Assembly: GCF_006442545.2 (NCBI RefSeq)
Contig: NZ_CP083952.1
Span: forward strand, 1,915,501 to 1,979,500
Length of the DNA stretch: 64,000 bases
Reading direction: 5' to 3'
From: Mesorhizobium sp. B2-1-8
GTDB lineage: Bacteria > Pseudomonadota > Alphaproteobacteria > Rhizobiales > Rhizobiaceae
Both the position numbers and the translations under genes were made by a program. The notes beneath the pieces were generated by a model that was not told the origin of the DNA, made no database searches, and saw nothing but the letters and a program-made list of their open reading frames with translations. Shown piece after piece: positions 52,529 to 61,167 of the stretch (position 1 is its first letter; each line of letters starts with the position of its first letter).

Positions 52529-52954
52529 CTAACCTTTTTGCCTGCCGAACTCGCCGGCGGAGTAGGTGCCGTCGGTTTCGGCGCGCTGGATGGCGCTGCG
52601 CAGCAGGCCGGCGACTTCGTTGACGGCGCTCAGATGCGCCAGGATGGCGGCCTCGTTCTTCGCCAGCTTCTGGCGCAGCCGGGTCAGGCCCTCGCGGTGC
52701 TGCTCGAGGAATTCGGCCTCGCTGCCGCCCTTCATGGCACGGGTCAGCTCGTAGAGATAACGGCTCTTGCGGGCGTTCGACGCCTTGAGGTCATAGCCGG
52801 TGTCGGTGCGGATGCCGGCGGTCTCTTCCTCGACCACCTCCTCGATGCGGCCGATGATGGCAGCAAGGTTTCCAGGCCGTGCAAAGGCGGTCGGTGCGTC
52901 CGACGCGCTCGCGCGCGCTGGCAGGTTGGCGGTCAATTCGGAAGAGTCGGCCAT
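52529..52954 (-). CDS. FlgN-like flagellar export chaperone candidate
   Basis: 141 residues, almost wholly helical with coiled-coil character (LAAIIGRIEEVVEEETAGI, SRYLYELTRAMKG, LRQKLAKNEAAILAHLSAVNEVAGLLRSAI in parts). FlgN, the chaperone of hook-junction proteins FlgK and FlgL, has this build and size. Position between the rod-binding gene (13-base gap) and the membrane protein gene supports it. The assignment rests on context and helical pattern, not on a strict motif. Confidence 0.65.
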   Translation of the reverse strand: MADSSELTANLPARASASDAPTAFARPGNLAAIIGRIEEVVEEETAGIRTDTGYDLKASNARKSRYLYELTRAMKGGSEAEFLEQHREGLTRLRQKLAKNEAAILAHLSAVNEVAGLLRSAIQRAETDGTYSAGEFGRQKG

Positions 52955-52967
52955 GGTGTTTCCCAGT

Positions 52968-53540
52968 CTAGATCTTGATGTCTGTTTTTATGGTTGTCTC
53001 GTCGCCGGTCATCGACTTGGCGGCCTTGCGCTGCAATTCCTGGACGAGCGAGGTCGACAGACGGGTCTGCTGATCGATCTCGGTCTTTTCCGGTCCGTTC
53101 GAAACCGGGCCGATCGGCACCTTGCGCTTGCCGTCCATGTAGTGGTCGGCGAGCAGCGACTTGGCGATGCCGATGCCGCCGCGATCGGCCATGACGTCGG
53201 CGACGCGCTCGGCGAGCTGCGATTTCCACATGTCGCCGGCGAGACCCGTGCCGTAGACGCCCTCGGTATCCTTGGGCAGCATGTTCTGGATGAAGGTCTG
53301 CAAGACCATCGCCTCGAACTTCTTGAATTTCTTGGCAGGATCGGCTGTCGCCGCAGCCTTGTCAGCCGTCGCGCGCGACAGGATCGAGCCGGCATCGACC
53401 GAGGCCGCGGTGTCGACCGAAAACGTGCCGGCGACGCTCCCGGCGCGCTTGGTCAGCGCGGCGCGGGCAGCCTCTATATCCATCGGATCGGCAGCTCGGG
53501 CGACATCCATCACGATGTCGCTGGGTGGAGAGATCGCCAA
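52968..53540 (-). CDS. flgJ: Flagellar rod-binding protein, FlgJ N-terminal type
   Basis: 190 residues. The rod-binding domain (about 70-130) has KKFEAMVLQTFIQNMLPKD, GTGLAGDMWKSQLAERVADVMA and GIGIAKSLL, matching FlgJ residues that cap the growing rod. There is no muramidase domain, as is normal in Alphaproteobacteria, so a separate transglycosylase must open the wall. Start TTG 53540 (MAISPPSDIV) fits the rhizobial family start; ATG 53510 is an alternative. First of a three-gene unit. Confidence 0.85.
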   Translation of the reverse strand: MAISPPSDIVMDVARAADPMDIEAARAALTKRAGSVAGTFSVDTAASVDAGSILSRATADKAAATADPAKKFKKFEAMVLQTFIQNMLPKDTEGVYGTGLAGDMWKSQLAERVADVMADRGGIGIAKSLLADHYMDGKRKVPIGPVSNGPEKTEIDQQTRLSTSLVQELQRKAAKSMTGDETTIKTDIKI

Positions 53541-53587
53541 GAAGGTCCGCCTTTTGCCGGGTTTCCTTAGCCCGGACCATGCCTCAA

Positions 53588-53610
53588 CAAGCTTGTGGCA
53601 GGCTTGCGGG
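53588..53610. promoter_or_regulatory. Direct-repeat motif upstream of the flgJ-like gene
   Basis: CAAGCTTGTGG and CAGGCTTGCGG are directly repeated with an 11-base period. In the gene's own sense this reads CCGCAAGCCTG-CCACAAGCTTG. A GCAAGCTTG match occurs upstream of flhA (58798-58808). It may be the binding site of a flagellar regulator and gives the downstream unit its own promoter. No canonical -10 was identified. The rest of 53541-53741 appears empty. Confidence 0.45.
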
Positions 53611-53741
53611 GAGTGGGAGGCGCAGGGGCGGGAATCGGGTCTGCCAAGTGCCAGAAGCAGAACATGAGGGGATGACGCTAGTCGATATGCAATCAGCTTG
53701 TTCGGAGCGGATCGCTCAAGACTTTCGTCAACCCCCCCAAA

Positions 53742-54395
53742 TCAGCGCACCGTGCTCGGCACAGGCGTGTTGAGAAGCTGCTGCTCCCAAAGATACGCGA
53801 TGCCGCTTCCGCCGAAGTGCTGGATGAGAATCTCGGTCAACTCCTCGACATGCTCGGTGCGCGCCCAATCGCGTTGCCATTCGCCAGCGAGCGCCATCAC
53901 GGTCATCACGTTCGCGCCGGCCGTGATCATTCGCTGGATGGCAACTTCGTGAGACTCCTTCGAAATGCCGCCCGACGCGTCGGCGATCACGGTCACGTCC
54001 CAGCCTTCGCCGGCCGCCTGGATCACAGGCATTGCGACGCAGACCTCGGTCCACAGGCCGGCGATGATCAGCTGCTTGCGGCCGGTCGCCTTGACGACGT
54101 TCACCACATTCTCGTCCTGCCAGGTGTTCACCCAGGTGCGATCGATGACTTCCTGGTCCGGAAATACGTCGGTGATCTGCTTAAAGAGAAGTCCACCGCG
54201 CGCCGCGATCACGCTGGTGAGAATGGTCGGAACATTGAAGGCTTTTGCTAGCTTCGCCAGCGCGGTCGTGTTGTTGACCACCATATGCGGATCGTGGCTG
54301 TTCAGGTTTGCGAGCTGATAAGGTTGGTGATCGATCAGAACGAGGACCGAGTCTTCAGGACGAAGAAGCGAATCAAGGCCGTTGCGAGGGGTCAT
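53742..54395 (-). CDS. Isochorismatase-family hydrolase, YcaC-like
   Basis: 217 residues. Cysteine-hydrolase triad: Asp in VLIDHQPYQ, Lys in ATGRKQLIIAG and Cys in WTEVCVAMP, with the cis-peptide preceding. YcaC-like members hydrolyse small amides or are of unknown substrate; isochorismate itself is unlikely. ATG 54395 has AGGAAG upstream. It is divergent from a LysR gene 154 bases away, which probably controls it. Both sit between two flagellar transcription units. Confidence 0.88.
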   Translation of the reverse strand: MTPRNGLDSLLRPEDSVLVLIDHQPYQLANLNSHDPHMVVNNTTALAKLAKAFNVPTILTSVIAARGGLLFKQITDVFPDQEVIDRTWVNTWQDENVVNVVKATGRKQLIIAGLWTEVCVAMPVIQAAGEGWDVTVIADASGGISKESHEVAIQRMITAGANVMTVMALAGEWQRDWARTEHVEELTEILIQHFGGSGIAYLWEQQLLNTPVPSTVR

Positions 54396-54549
54396 CAAGA
54401 CTTCCTTTCTCTGCTGCCATGGACGGCAATGGGTTCAGGGGAGACATGCGCCAGCGGGCGGCGTTGCCTGGACGCAATTTGCTGTTCCTCTTGGTGATGC
54501 GGTAGTGCCATAGTGAGGCAAGCTGTGTTGCGAAACGAGGAACGCCGGA

Positions 54550-55443
54550 ATGGACATTGAAGATCTACAGACATTCGTCGTAGTGGCCGATGCAGGGGGC
54601 GTATCGGCCGCCGCGCGCCGGCTCGGCGTCTCCAAATCGATCGTCAGTCGGCGGCTCTTTCGGGTTGAAGCGGAGCTTGGCGTCCAGCTTCTGGCACGAA
54701 CGACCCGTGGCGCTGCGCTCACGGAAGCGGGCATGACGTTCAGGGACCATGCGGCCCGAGCCAGCGCCGAGATCGACACGGCCAGGGAAACGATCCTCCC
54801 CACTGGTGAGTTGCGCGGCCGCCTGCGGGTTGCGATGCCGCTTTCTTTCGGCCCGACCCACTTCGCCCCCGTTCTTGCGGAAATGGCGCAACATCACCCG
54901 CAGCTCCACATCCATACCTCCTACAGCGATCGCTTCGTCGATCTGATCTCCGAAGGTTTCGATTGCGCGATCCGGGTCGGTTATCTTCAGGACTCCTACC
55001 TGATCGCGAAGCGCATCGGGCCGATCTACGGAAAGCTTGTCGCAAGCCCGGCTTATATCAAAGCGCACGGTTCACCTGAGACGGTAGAGCAACTCGTCGA
55101 CCATCAGGCCCTCATGCAGGGAACGGAAGCCTGGCAGTTCATGGATGGCGACAAGATCGTCACGGTTCAGCCGCAGGGCAGGTTCAAGGCCGACAACGCT
55201 ACGGCGCTTGCCGTTGCCGCCGCGGCAGGACTCGGCATCGCCTGGCTCCCCGATTGCATCACATACGAATATGTGGCCTCCGGCGCGCTGGTTCCGGTGA
55301 TGACACGCTATCCCCCACCTTCGGCAGGCGCTTATGTCGTCCGACCGCCGGGTCGGCACCCCGCGCGAAAGGTCCGGGTCCTCATCGAAATGCTGATCGA
55401 GTACTTCGCACGAAATCCGGACGTTTGGGGTGTCGACCGTTAA
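54550..55443 (+). CDS. LysR family transcriptional regulator
   Basis: 297 residues. DNA-binding winged helix MDIEDLQTFVVVADAGGVSAAARRLGVSK, then VEAELGVQLLARTTRGAALTEAG and the effector domain with RGRLRVAMPLSFG and SDRFVDLISEGFDCAIRVG, of the DmlR/CrgA branch. Divergent from the isochorismatase-like gene, the classical LysR-target layout; the 154-bp intergenic space should hold the operator. Related in type to the LysR at 46980 but clearly a different protein. Confidence 0.92.
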   Translation: MDIEDLQTFVVVADAGGVSAAARRLGVSKSIVSRRLFRVEAELGVQLLARTTRGAALTEAGMTFRDHAARASAEIDTARETILPTGELRGRLRVAMPLSFGPTHFAPVLAEMAQHHPQLHIHTSYSDRFVDLISEGFDCAIRVGYLQDSYLIAKRIGPIYGKLVASPAYIKAHGSPETVEQLVDHQALMQGTEAWQFMDGDKIVTVQPQGRFKADNATALAVAAAAGLGIAWLPDCITYEYVASGALVPVMTRYPPPSAGAYVVRPPGRHPARKVRVLIEMLIEYFARNPDVWGVDR

Positions 55444-55517
55444 ACACAATTTCCGCGGCAGGCGGATGGGCTGTCTTCGCAACATTGATGAATTCGGGCC
55501 AATGATCGAGCCCCGCA

Positions 55518-55901
55518 CTATTCCTCGCCCCGCTTCTGCGCGATCAGGTCCAGGCGCTCGCGGTCTGATCTCTCGCGTTCGTCGCGGTTGCGGACGTCCT
55601 TGTAGGCGCGCTCGACCATGTTGGTGCGGGCGCTTGCCGCGGCGATGAGGCCGGCTTCTTGCCTTGCGCTTTCCAGGCTCTCCTCCTGGCGCACGACGGC
55701 CTGGGCGATGCGGCGATGATAGAGATCGGGGAACAGGCTGGAGAGGGAATTGTCCTGGTCGAAATGGCCGATCAATTCGCGGGCTTCGGTCTCGGCGGCG
55801 TTTGCCGCGGCGACGAAGGTGGCGTGGCGGGTTTCGTGCAGGTCTTTCAGCTGCTCCTGCACCTTGACCAGTTTTCTCAAGCGATCCTTGCGCGTGCTCA
55901 T
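55518..55901 (-). CDS. fliJ: FliJ-like flagellar export protein
   Basis: 127 residues, nearly all coiled-coil helix (MSTRKDRLRKLVKVQEQLKDLHETRHA..., with a turn near PDLYHRR and a second helix RQEESLESARQEAG). FliJ is a small coiled-coil protein that links the FliI ATPase to FlhA; size and build fit, but sequence identity in this family is always weak. One base separates the fliR stop from its ATG, so it is translated in step with fliR and flhA. Confidence 0.75.
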   Translation of the reverse strand: MSTRKDRLRKLVKVQEQLKDLHETRHATFVAAANAAETEARELIGHFDQDNSLSSLFPDLYHRRIAQAVVRQEESLESARQEAGLIAAASARTNMVERAYKDVRNRDERERSDRERLDLIAQKRGEE

Positions 55902-55902
55902 G

Positions 55903-56655
55903 TCACCTCGCCAGCGTGAGGTCGACGAAGCCGTCGACGAACAGCGAAAGCATGGTGCCGATGGCGAAATAGAAGATCAGCATGCCGCCGGCGATGACGA
56001 AGGGCTGGGAGATGAAGTAGATCGGGATCTGCGGGGTCAGCTTGTTGACGAAGCCGATCGTCAGGTTGACGAGAATGGCATAGGCGACGAACGGGCTGCC
56101 GAGGCGGATGACCAGGAAGAACGTGTCCGACACGGTGTCGGTGATGTCGACCAGCGCTGCCTGCGGGTTGAAGAAGACGTTGACCGGCGCGACCGTGTAG
56201 GACGTCACCAGGGCGCGGACGATCTCATGGTCGAAGTCGAAGACGAACAGCATCAGCAGCGCCGAGAACGAAATGATGGCGGCAAGCGCCGCCTGCGGTT
56301 CCGGCTCCTCGATCGCCGGTCCGCCGGAGCCGCCATAGCCGATCAGCATGGCGATGGCCGAGCCCATGAAGCGAAGCGATTCCATGTAGAGCCTGGTCAT
56401 GGCGCCGATCAGTCCGCCGACCAGCAGCTCCGAGACGATCATCGGCACCAGGATCTGCGGGCGCGGATCGACGAAGGGAAAGATCTTGTCCCACAGGAAG
56501 GCGAGCAGGCCGCCGGTAGCGGCGACCGCGACGAACAGCCTGACCTGAACCGGGATGCGGGCGCTGGACAGGCCCGGCATCAGCATGAAACAGGCACCGA
56601 TGCGGCAGAAGGCGAGAAACGCCGCGATGACGACGGCCTGCGAGAGAACGCTCAC
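55903..56655 (-). CDS. fliR: Flagellar export gate protein FliR
   Basis: 250 residues with six hydrophobic segments: [24 protein letters not shown] helix 1, [39 protein letters not shown], then later helices ending in [12 protein letters not shown]. The early [15 protein letters not shown] is the FliR/SctT family hallmark. GTG 56655 overlaps the flhA stop by four bases (GTGA), showing translational coupling. It forms the core pore of the export gate with FliP and FliQ, whose genes are not in the window. Confidence 0.93.
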   Translation of the reverse strand: MSVLSQAVVIAAFLAFCRIGACFMLMPGLSSARIPVQVRLFVAVAATGGLLAFLWDKIFPFVDPRPQILVPMIVSELLVGGLIGAMTRLYMESLRFMGSAIAMLIGYGGSGGPAIEEPEPQAALAAIISFSALLMLFVFDFDHEIVRALVTSYTVAPVNVFFNPQAALVDITDTVSDTFFLVIRLGSPFVAYAILVNLTIGFVNKLTPQIPIYFISQPFVIAGGMLIFYFAIGTMLSLFVDGFVDLTLAR

Positions 56656-58739
56656 GATATGGTCCCGAGCACCCTGATCTCGACGCCCTTGGCGATTTCG
56701 ACATGGGAGAGCACCGGCAGCGTGGTGAACAGGCGCTCGATGATCATGCGCACATAGGGGCGGGCGTCGGGCGCCGTGACCAGCACGAAGCGCTCGCCGG
56801 CTTCCAGATGTTTCTTGATCGCCTTGGTGGCGTCCTGGCCGAACTCCTCGAGCTGGCGCGGATCGATGTCGAACTCGCGCACCTCGCCCTTGGCGTCGCG
56901 CTTGAGGCTCTGGTGGAAGGCGAGGTCCCAGCGGTTGCCGAGGCGCAGCACCTTGAGCACGCCGCCTTCCGAGAGATCGCCGCAGATCTGCTGGGCCATG
57001 CGGATGCGCACATGTTCGACGATCTGCTCGGTGCGGCGCACATGCGGCGCGATCTCGGCGATAGCCTCGATGATGAGATGCAGATTGCGGATCGAGACGC
57101 GTTCGGCAAGCAAAAGCTTCAGCACCGCCTGCAAGCCAGGATAGGAGATGTGGGTGGTGCAGATCTCGTCGGCGAGCTTGCGGTATTCCTGGTCCTGGCG
57201 TTCGAGCAGCGCCTTCATGTCCTTGTAGGAGAGGAGCTGCGGCAGGTTGTTGCGGATGACTTCCGAGAGATGCGTGAGCAGCACCGACATGTTGTCGGCG
57301 AAGGTGAAGTTCTCGCGCTTCAAATCCTCGGCGAAGGTTTCCATGACGGAGTAGGCGCGCATGCCGAAGGCGGGCTCGCGGATTTCCTCGCCGGGGATTT
57401 CGGGTATGTCGCGGTTGCCGAGCAGCACCATGATCTCGCCGACGCGCATCGAATATTCGGCGACCACGGTGCCATGCACCTTGATCTGATAACTTTTCGG
57501 CGGGATGGCGAAGTCGTCGGCGACACGGACTTCAGGAACGACGAAGCCGTATTGCTGGGCGAATTTCTTGCGCATCTTGGACATGCGGAAGACCAGTTCC
57601 TGATGCGAGACCAGGAGCCGGGTCGAAAGCTGCTTGCCGATCAGGAGTTCGATCTCGGCGGTGGCGAGCGAGGCCTTGACCGAGTTCTTTTCTTCCTCGG
57701 CCTTGGTCGCCTTCTCCTGGCTCTTCTGTGCCTCGGCCTCGGCGACGGCCCGGTTGTGGCGCATCGGTATGACGTAACCGAGGCCGGCCATGCCGGCGGC
57801 GAGCGCGAAGAACGGGAACAGTGGCAGGCCGGGCATCAGGCCGAGCAGCACCAGCAGTGCGGCCGCCACGTAGAGCGCGCGCGGATGGGCGCCGAGCTGA
57901 CCGAACACGGCCTGGTTGGTCGAGCCGCGCGTGCCGCCCTTGGAGACCAGCAGGCCGGCGGCGAGCGAGACGATCAGCGCCGGGATCTGGGTGACCAGAC
58001 CGTCGCCGACAGACAGCTTGATGAACACGTCGGCGGCTTCGCCCATGCCCATGCCGTGCCTGATGTAGCCGATGGCGATGCCGCCGACGATGTTGATGGC
58101 GGTGATGATGAGGCCGGCGATGGCGTCGCCGCGCACGAATTTCGAGGCGCCGTCCATCGAGCCGAAGAAGGACGATTCCTCTTCCAGTTCGCGGCGGCGC
58201 AACTGCGCGGTCTTGTCGTCGATCATCCCGGCGGAGAGGTCGGCGTCGATCGACATCTGCTTGCCGGGAATGGCGTCGAGGGTGAAGCGCGCGCCGACCT
58301 CGGCGATACGGGTGGCGCCCTTGGTGATGACGATGAAGTTCACCACGATCAGGATCATGAAGACGATGAGGCCGATGACGAAGTCGCTGGCCATGACCAG
58401 CTTGGAGAAGCCGGCGATGACATAGCCGGCGGCGTGCGTGCCCTCATTGCCGTGCGACAGGATCATGCGCGTGGTGGCGATGTTGAGCGACAGGCGCAGC
58501 ATGGTGGCGATGAGCAGCACGGTCGGGAACGAGGAGAAATCGAGCGGCCGCTGGATCCACAGCGCCACCATCAGGATCAGCACCGAAAGCGCGATCGAGA
58601 AGGCGAGGCCGATGTCGATGAGGAAAGCCGGGATCGGCAGGAACAGCACGGCCAGGATGATGACGATGCCAAGCGCGAAGAAGATATCGCGGCCGTTCTT
58701 GGCCACCGCGCCGGGCTGGATGCTTTCGCTGATCGCCAT
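56652..58739 (-). CDS. flhA: Flagellar export gate protein FlhA
   Basis: 695 residues, full length. Eight membrane helices in the first 330 residues hold the FHIPEP-family signature [21 protein letters not shown] (in part) and the following cytoplasmic loop. The soluble domain (about 350-695) forms the nonameric ring that receives chaperone-substrate complexes. ATG 58739 ([10 protein letters not shown]) is family-like; the frame open to 58928 is not. First gene of flhA-fliR-fliJ. A GCAAGCTTG motif lies 60 bases upstream. Confidence 0.95.
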   Translation of the reverse strand: MAISESIQPGAVAKNGRDIFFALGIVIILAVLFLPIPAFLIDIGLAFSIALSVLILMVALWIQRPLDFSSFPTVLLIATMLRLSLNIATTRMILSHGNEGTHAAGYVIAGFSKLVMASDFVIGLIVFMILIVVNFIVITKGATRIAEVGARFTLDAIPGKQMSIDADLSAGMIDDKTAQLRRRELEEESSFFGSMDGASKFVRGDAIAGLIITAINIVGGIAIGYIRHGMGMGEAADVFIKLSVGDGLVTQIPALIVSLAAGLLVSKGGTRGSTNQAVFGQLGAHPRALYVAAALLVLLGLMPGLPLFPFFALAAGMAGLGYVIPMRHNRAVAEAEAQKSQEKATKAEEEKNSVKASLATAEIELLIGKQLSTRLLVSHQELVFRMSKMRKKFAQQYGFVVPEVRVADDFAIPPKSYQIKVHGTVVAEYSMRVGEIMVLLGNRDIPEIPGEEIREPAFGMRAYSVMETFAEDLKRENFTFADNMSVLLTHLSEVIRNNLPQLLSYKDMKALLERQDQEYRKLADEICTTHISYPGLQAVLKLLLAERVSIRNLHLIIEAIAEIAPHVRRTEQIVEHVRIRMAQQICGDLSEGGVLKVLRLGNRWDLAFHQSLKRDAKGEVREFDIDPRQLEEFGQDATKAIKKHLEAGERFVLVTAPDARPYVRMIIERLFTTLPVLSHVEIAKGVEIRVLGTIS

Positions 58740-58797
58740 TCTCGTCCTCGAACCCATGGGCTGCCGAGCATGCGACAGCCCGGCGAGGGTAGCTGGC

Positions 58798-58808
58798 CAA
58801 GCTTGCGC
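58798..58808. promoter_or_regulatory. Motif shared with the flgJ-like promoter region
   Basis: CAAGCTTGCGC, in the flhA sense GCGCAAGCTTG, matches one half of the direct repeat at 53588-53610. It sits in the 115-bp space between flhA and the divergent monooxygenase gene. Confidence 0.35.
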
Positions 58809-58854
58809 GAGGGTGGGAGAGTGGCCGGATCGACTCTCTCGCGAAGGACAATCC

Positions 58855-59154
58855 ATGCTGCTGATCATCGGTACGATCCGCCTGCCACCCGACAGGCTCG
58901 ACGAGGCAAGGCCGGTGATGGAGCGCATGGTTCGCGCCAGCCGGGCCGAGGACGGTTGCCTTGAATATTCCTATGCGCAGGATGTGCTTGATCCCGGTTT
59001 GATCCGGGTCACCGAGGCATGGCGCGACAGGCCGGCGCTCGATGCGCATTTCCGCTCGCCGCATATCGCCGACTGGCGTGCGACCTGGCCGGAGCTCGGC
59101 ATCGGCGAGCGCAATCTCGTGCTCCACGAGGCCGGCGAAGCCATGCCGACTTGA
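58855..59154 (+). CDS. Antibiotic biosynthesis monooxygenase (ABM) domain protein
   Basis: 99 residues, a dimeric ferredoxin-like ABM fold: [58 protein letters not shown]. The conserved EAW and HF positions are those of YgiN/quinol monooxygenase relatives. Probable role in quinone or aromatic oxidation or detoxification, unproven. AAGGA precedes ATG 58855. Divergent from flhA. Confidence 0.85.
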   Translation: MLLIIGTIRLPPDRLDEARPVMERMVRASRAEDGCLEYSYAQDVLDPGLIRVTEAWRDRPALDAHFRSPHIADWRATWPELGIGERNLVLHEAGEAMPT

Positions 59155-59195
59155 GCGGTCCGGCGCCCCGATCCTTGCCGGCCGCCAGCAAGCAA

Positions 59196-59675
59196 TCAGG
59201 TCCCGGCGGTGTCGGCGGTGGCAACGCCGACCAGCCACCGCCTGACGACCCGTTCCTCCGCCGCCGACAGGCCGGCGGCCAATTGCCTCTCGATCGCATG
59301 CACACGGTCCCGGCATCGCCGCAGCAGTGCCTGTCCGCTGGCGCTGAGCTTGATATGCTGGATGCGGCCATGAACAGCGTGCGGCTTGCGCACCAGCGAG
59401 CCGGCCCGCTCCAGATTGGTGACGATCACGCTGAGCGTTTGCGGGGTGAGCAGCGCCAGCCGGGCAAGATCGGCGTTGGAGAGGCCTGGATAGGCCGCCA
59501 GCATGGTCAAAGTGACGAATTGCGGCTGGGTCACGCCGAGGTCGGCCAGCGCCCGGTCGACTCTCAGCCGATGCGCGCCGGCCGCCTGCCGCAGGAGATA
59601 GCCGAGATAACCTTCCTCGCCGCGTTTGCCTTCGCCCGGAGCTGGAACCGACGGAGGCTGATTTGGCTTGCGCAT
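59196..59675 (-). CDS. MarR family transcriptional regulator
   Basis: 159 residues. Winged-helix core: LGVTQPQFVTLTMLAAYPGLSNADLARLALLTPQTLSVIVTNLERAG (in parts), with wing RKPHAVHGRIQHIKLSASG. Such repressors bind palindromes as dimers and release them on ligand. Divergent from the oxidoreductase gene with a 62-base gap containing a perfect palindrome, so self-repression and control of the neighbour are likely. Confidence 0.92.
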   Translation of the reverse strand: MRKPNQPPSVPAPGEGKRGEEGYLGYLLRQAAGAHRLRVDRALADLGVTQPQFVTLTMLAAYPGLSNADLARLALLTPQTLSVIVTNLERAGSLVRKPHAVHGRIQHIKLSASGQALLRRCRDRVHAIERQLAAGLSAAEERVVRRWLVGVATADTAGT

Positions 59676-59679
59676 GATG

Positions 59680-59691
59680 TAAGAGCTCTTA
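59680..59691. promoter_or_regulatory. Probable MarR operator
   Basis: TAAGAGCTCTTA is a perfect 12-bp palindrome placed 5 bases before the marR start codon and 47 before the oxidoreductase start. It lies in an AT-rich stretch (ATGTAA...TATATGTAAT) that is the only possible promoter space for both genes. Confidence 0.7.
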
Positions 59692-59737
59692 TATGTAATT
59701 CGAACACTGATATTAAAGCAGAGCGAGGACGAAGACG

Positions 59738-60466
59738 ATGGCCTATCGGATTTTTCTCGCCGGCGCCTCCGGCGCCATCGGGCAGCGGCTGGTCCCGCAA
59801 CTCCTGGCCGCTGGCCATCAGGTGACGGGCACCACGCGCAATGCCGACAAGGCCGCCAGATTGGAGGCCCTTGGCGTCGAGCCGGCGGTTGTGGATGTAT
59901 TCGATGCCGAAGCACTGATGCAGGCGATGCTTGCTGCCCGACCCGACATCGTCGTCCACCAGTTGACCGACCTGCCGGCGGGCCTGGACCCGAGCCGCAT
60001 GGCCGAGGCTGTCGTGCGTAACGCCCGCATTCGCGACGAGGGCACAGGCAATCTGGTCGCCGCGGCCGCCGCCGCTGGCGTCAGGCGCATGGTCGCGCAA
60101 AGCATCGCCTGGGCCTATGCATCAGGTCCCGAGCCGCATGCCGAGGCCGATCCCCTGGATGGCGGGGCAAGCGGCAATCGCGGCATCAGCGTCGGCGGGG
60201 TCATCGCGCTCGAAACGGCCGTCCTCGACGCACCATTCGCCGGCATCGTCCTGCGGTATGGCCAGCTCTATGGCCCGGGAACGGGAGCGAATACGGCTGC
60301 CGGCGCGTCGCCGCTGCATGTCGATGCGGCCGCCCATGCGGCGCTGCTCGCGTTGGACAATGGCGCGCCCGGCATCTTCAACGTTGCCGAACCCAACGGG
60401 GCCGTCTCGACGCGAAAGGCGGCCGAGGAGCTCGGCTGGCGCGCCGATTTCCGCTTGCCCGCCTGA
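59738..60466 (+). CDS. NAD(P)-dependent epimerase/oxidoreductase
   Basis: 242 residues, extended-SDR N-terminal part: FLAGASGAIGQRLVPQLLAAGHQVTGTTRN gives the GxxGxxG cofactor loop with TTRN favouring NADP. VRRMVAQSIAWAYASG lies where the catalytic Ser would be; the usual YxxxK is not clear (ALETAV follows instead), so catalysis may be unusual or the protein may act as an isomerase-like binder. RYGQLYGPG is typical of the family. Likely target of the divergent MarR repressor and first gene before the cupin. Confidence 0.82.
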   Translation: MAYRIFLAGASGAIGQRLVPQLLAAGHQVTGTTRNADKAARLEALGVEPAVVDVFDAEALMQAMLAARPDIVVHQLTDLPAGLDPSRMAEAVVRNARIRDEGTGNLVAAAAAAGVRRMVAQSIAWAYASGPEPHAEADPLDGGASGNRGISVGGVIALETAVLDAPFAGIVLRYGQLYGPGTGANTAAGASPLHVDAAAHAALLALDNGAPGIFNVAEPNGAVSTRKAAEELGWRADFRLPA

Positions 60467-60490
60467 ACCAATCCGCTCGGAGACATCGAC

Positions 60491-61003
60491 ATGATCAGCA
60501 ATCATGCCCGTTTGCGCACTGGCCAGTCTCTGATCGCTATCAGTGCCGTCGCGGTTCTGTTCGCGCTGGCGGCGAAATGGACCGGTCCGGGTTTGACGGG
60601 TGTCGAGCCGGTTGGCATGGAAACGCATATGAACATGGAAGGCGCTGCCGAGGGCAGCCCCGCCGCCGCGCGGCCCAAGACGGTGGTCACGCCTGTCTCC
60701 TGCGAAAGGCTGCCTAACGTGCCCGGCAAGTCGATCACCACGGTCGTCGTCGCATTTCCTCCAAATGCCTATACGCCCCGACACCGGCATCCGGGCTCGG
60801 TCAGCGCTTTTGTGCTGAAGGGCACGCTGCGTTCGCAACTGGCGGGCGGCCCCGTCGGCACCTATACGGAGGGACAAACCTGGTTCGAGCCACCCGGAGC
60901 GATCCATCTCTTTGCCGAGAATGCCAGCACCACCGAGCCGGCCGAACTGCTGGCGACCTTTGTTGCCGACGACGATTGCGGCCCGCTGACGATACCGGAC
61001 TGA
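60491..61003 (+). CDS. Cupin domain protein with N-terminal membrane segment
   Basis: 170 residues. A hydrophobic segment (about 12-28) marks it as exported or anchored. The cupin core has the two motifs PRHRHPGSVSAFVLKGT (His metal ligands) and the second motif with WFEPPGAIHLFAENAS. Stops 24 bases behind the oxidoreductase gene, so cotranscribed. GGAG precedes ATG 60491. Substrate unknown; similar proteins are often called quercetin-dioxygenase-like without proof. No other gene until 61168. Confidence 0.83.
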   Translation: MISNHARLRTGQSLIAISAVAVLFALAAKWTGPGLTGVEPVGMETHMNMEGAAEGSPAAARPKTVVTPVSCERLPNVPGKSITTVVVAFPPNAYTPRHRHPGSVSAFVLKGTLRSQLAGGPVGTYTEGQTWFEPPGAIHLFAENASTTEPAELLATFVADDDCGPLTIPD

Positions 61004-61167
61004 CCGCACGACGCCGGTGGCTTTCCGCTCCCAGGGCGAGAAAAGCCGGATCGGGCGGTATCGCGGCCATATTGGCGCCTTTGATGTCGGCATTGTGGTT
61101 GTCACGACGTGCCGCCCGGCGTATCAGGCGGGTCTTCCTTTGCCTTTGATATCGGCGAGCCGTCCCG

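Noticed and set aside
53541..53741. Small gene in the gap before the flgJ-like gene
   Set aside because: No frame with a ribosome site and coding character; only a direct-repeat motif is visible.
56703..58964. Antisense open frame of about 750 codons opposite flhA
   Set aside because: Low-complexity Gly/Glu/His translation typical of a shadow; flhA is complete on the other strand.
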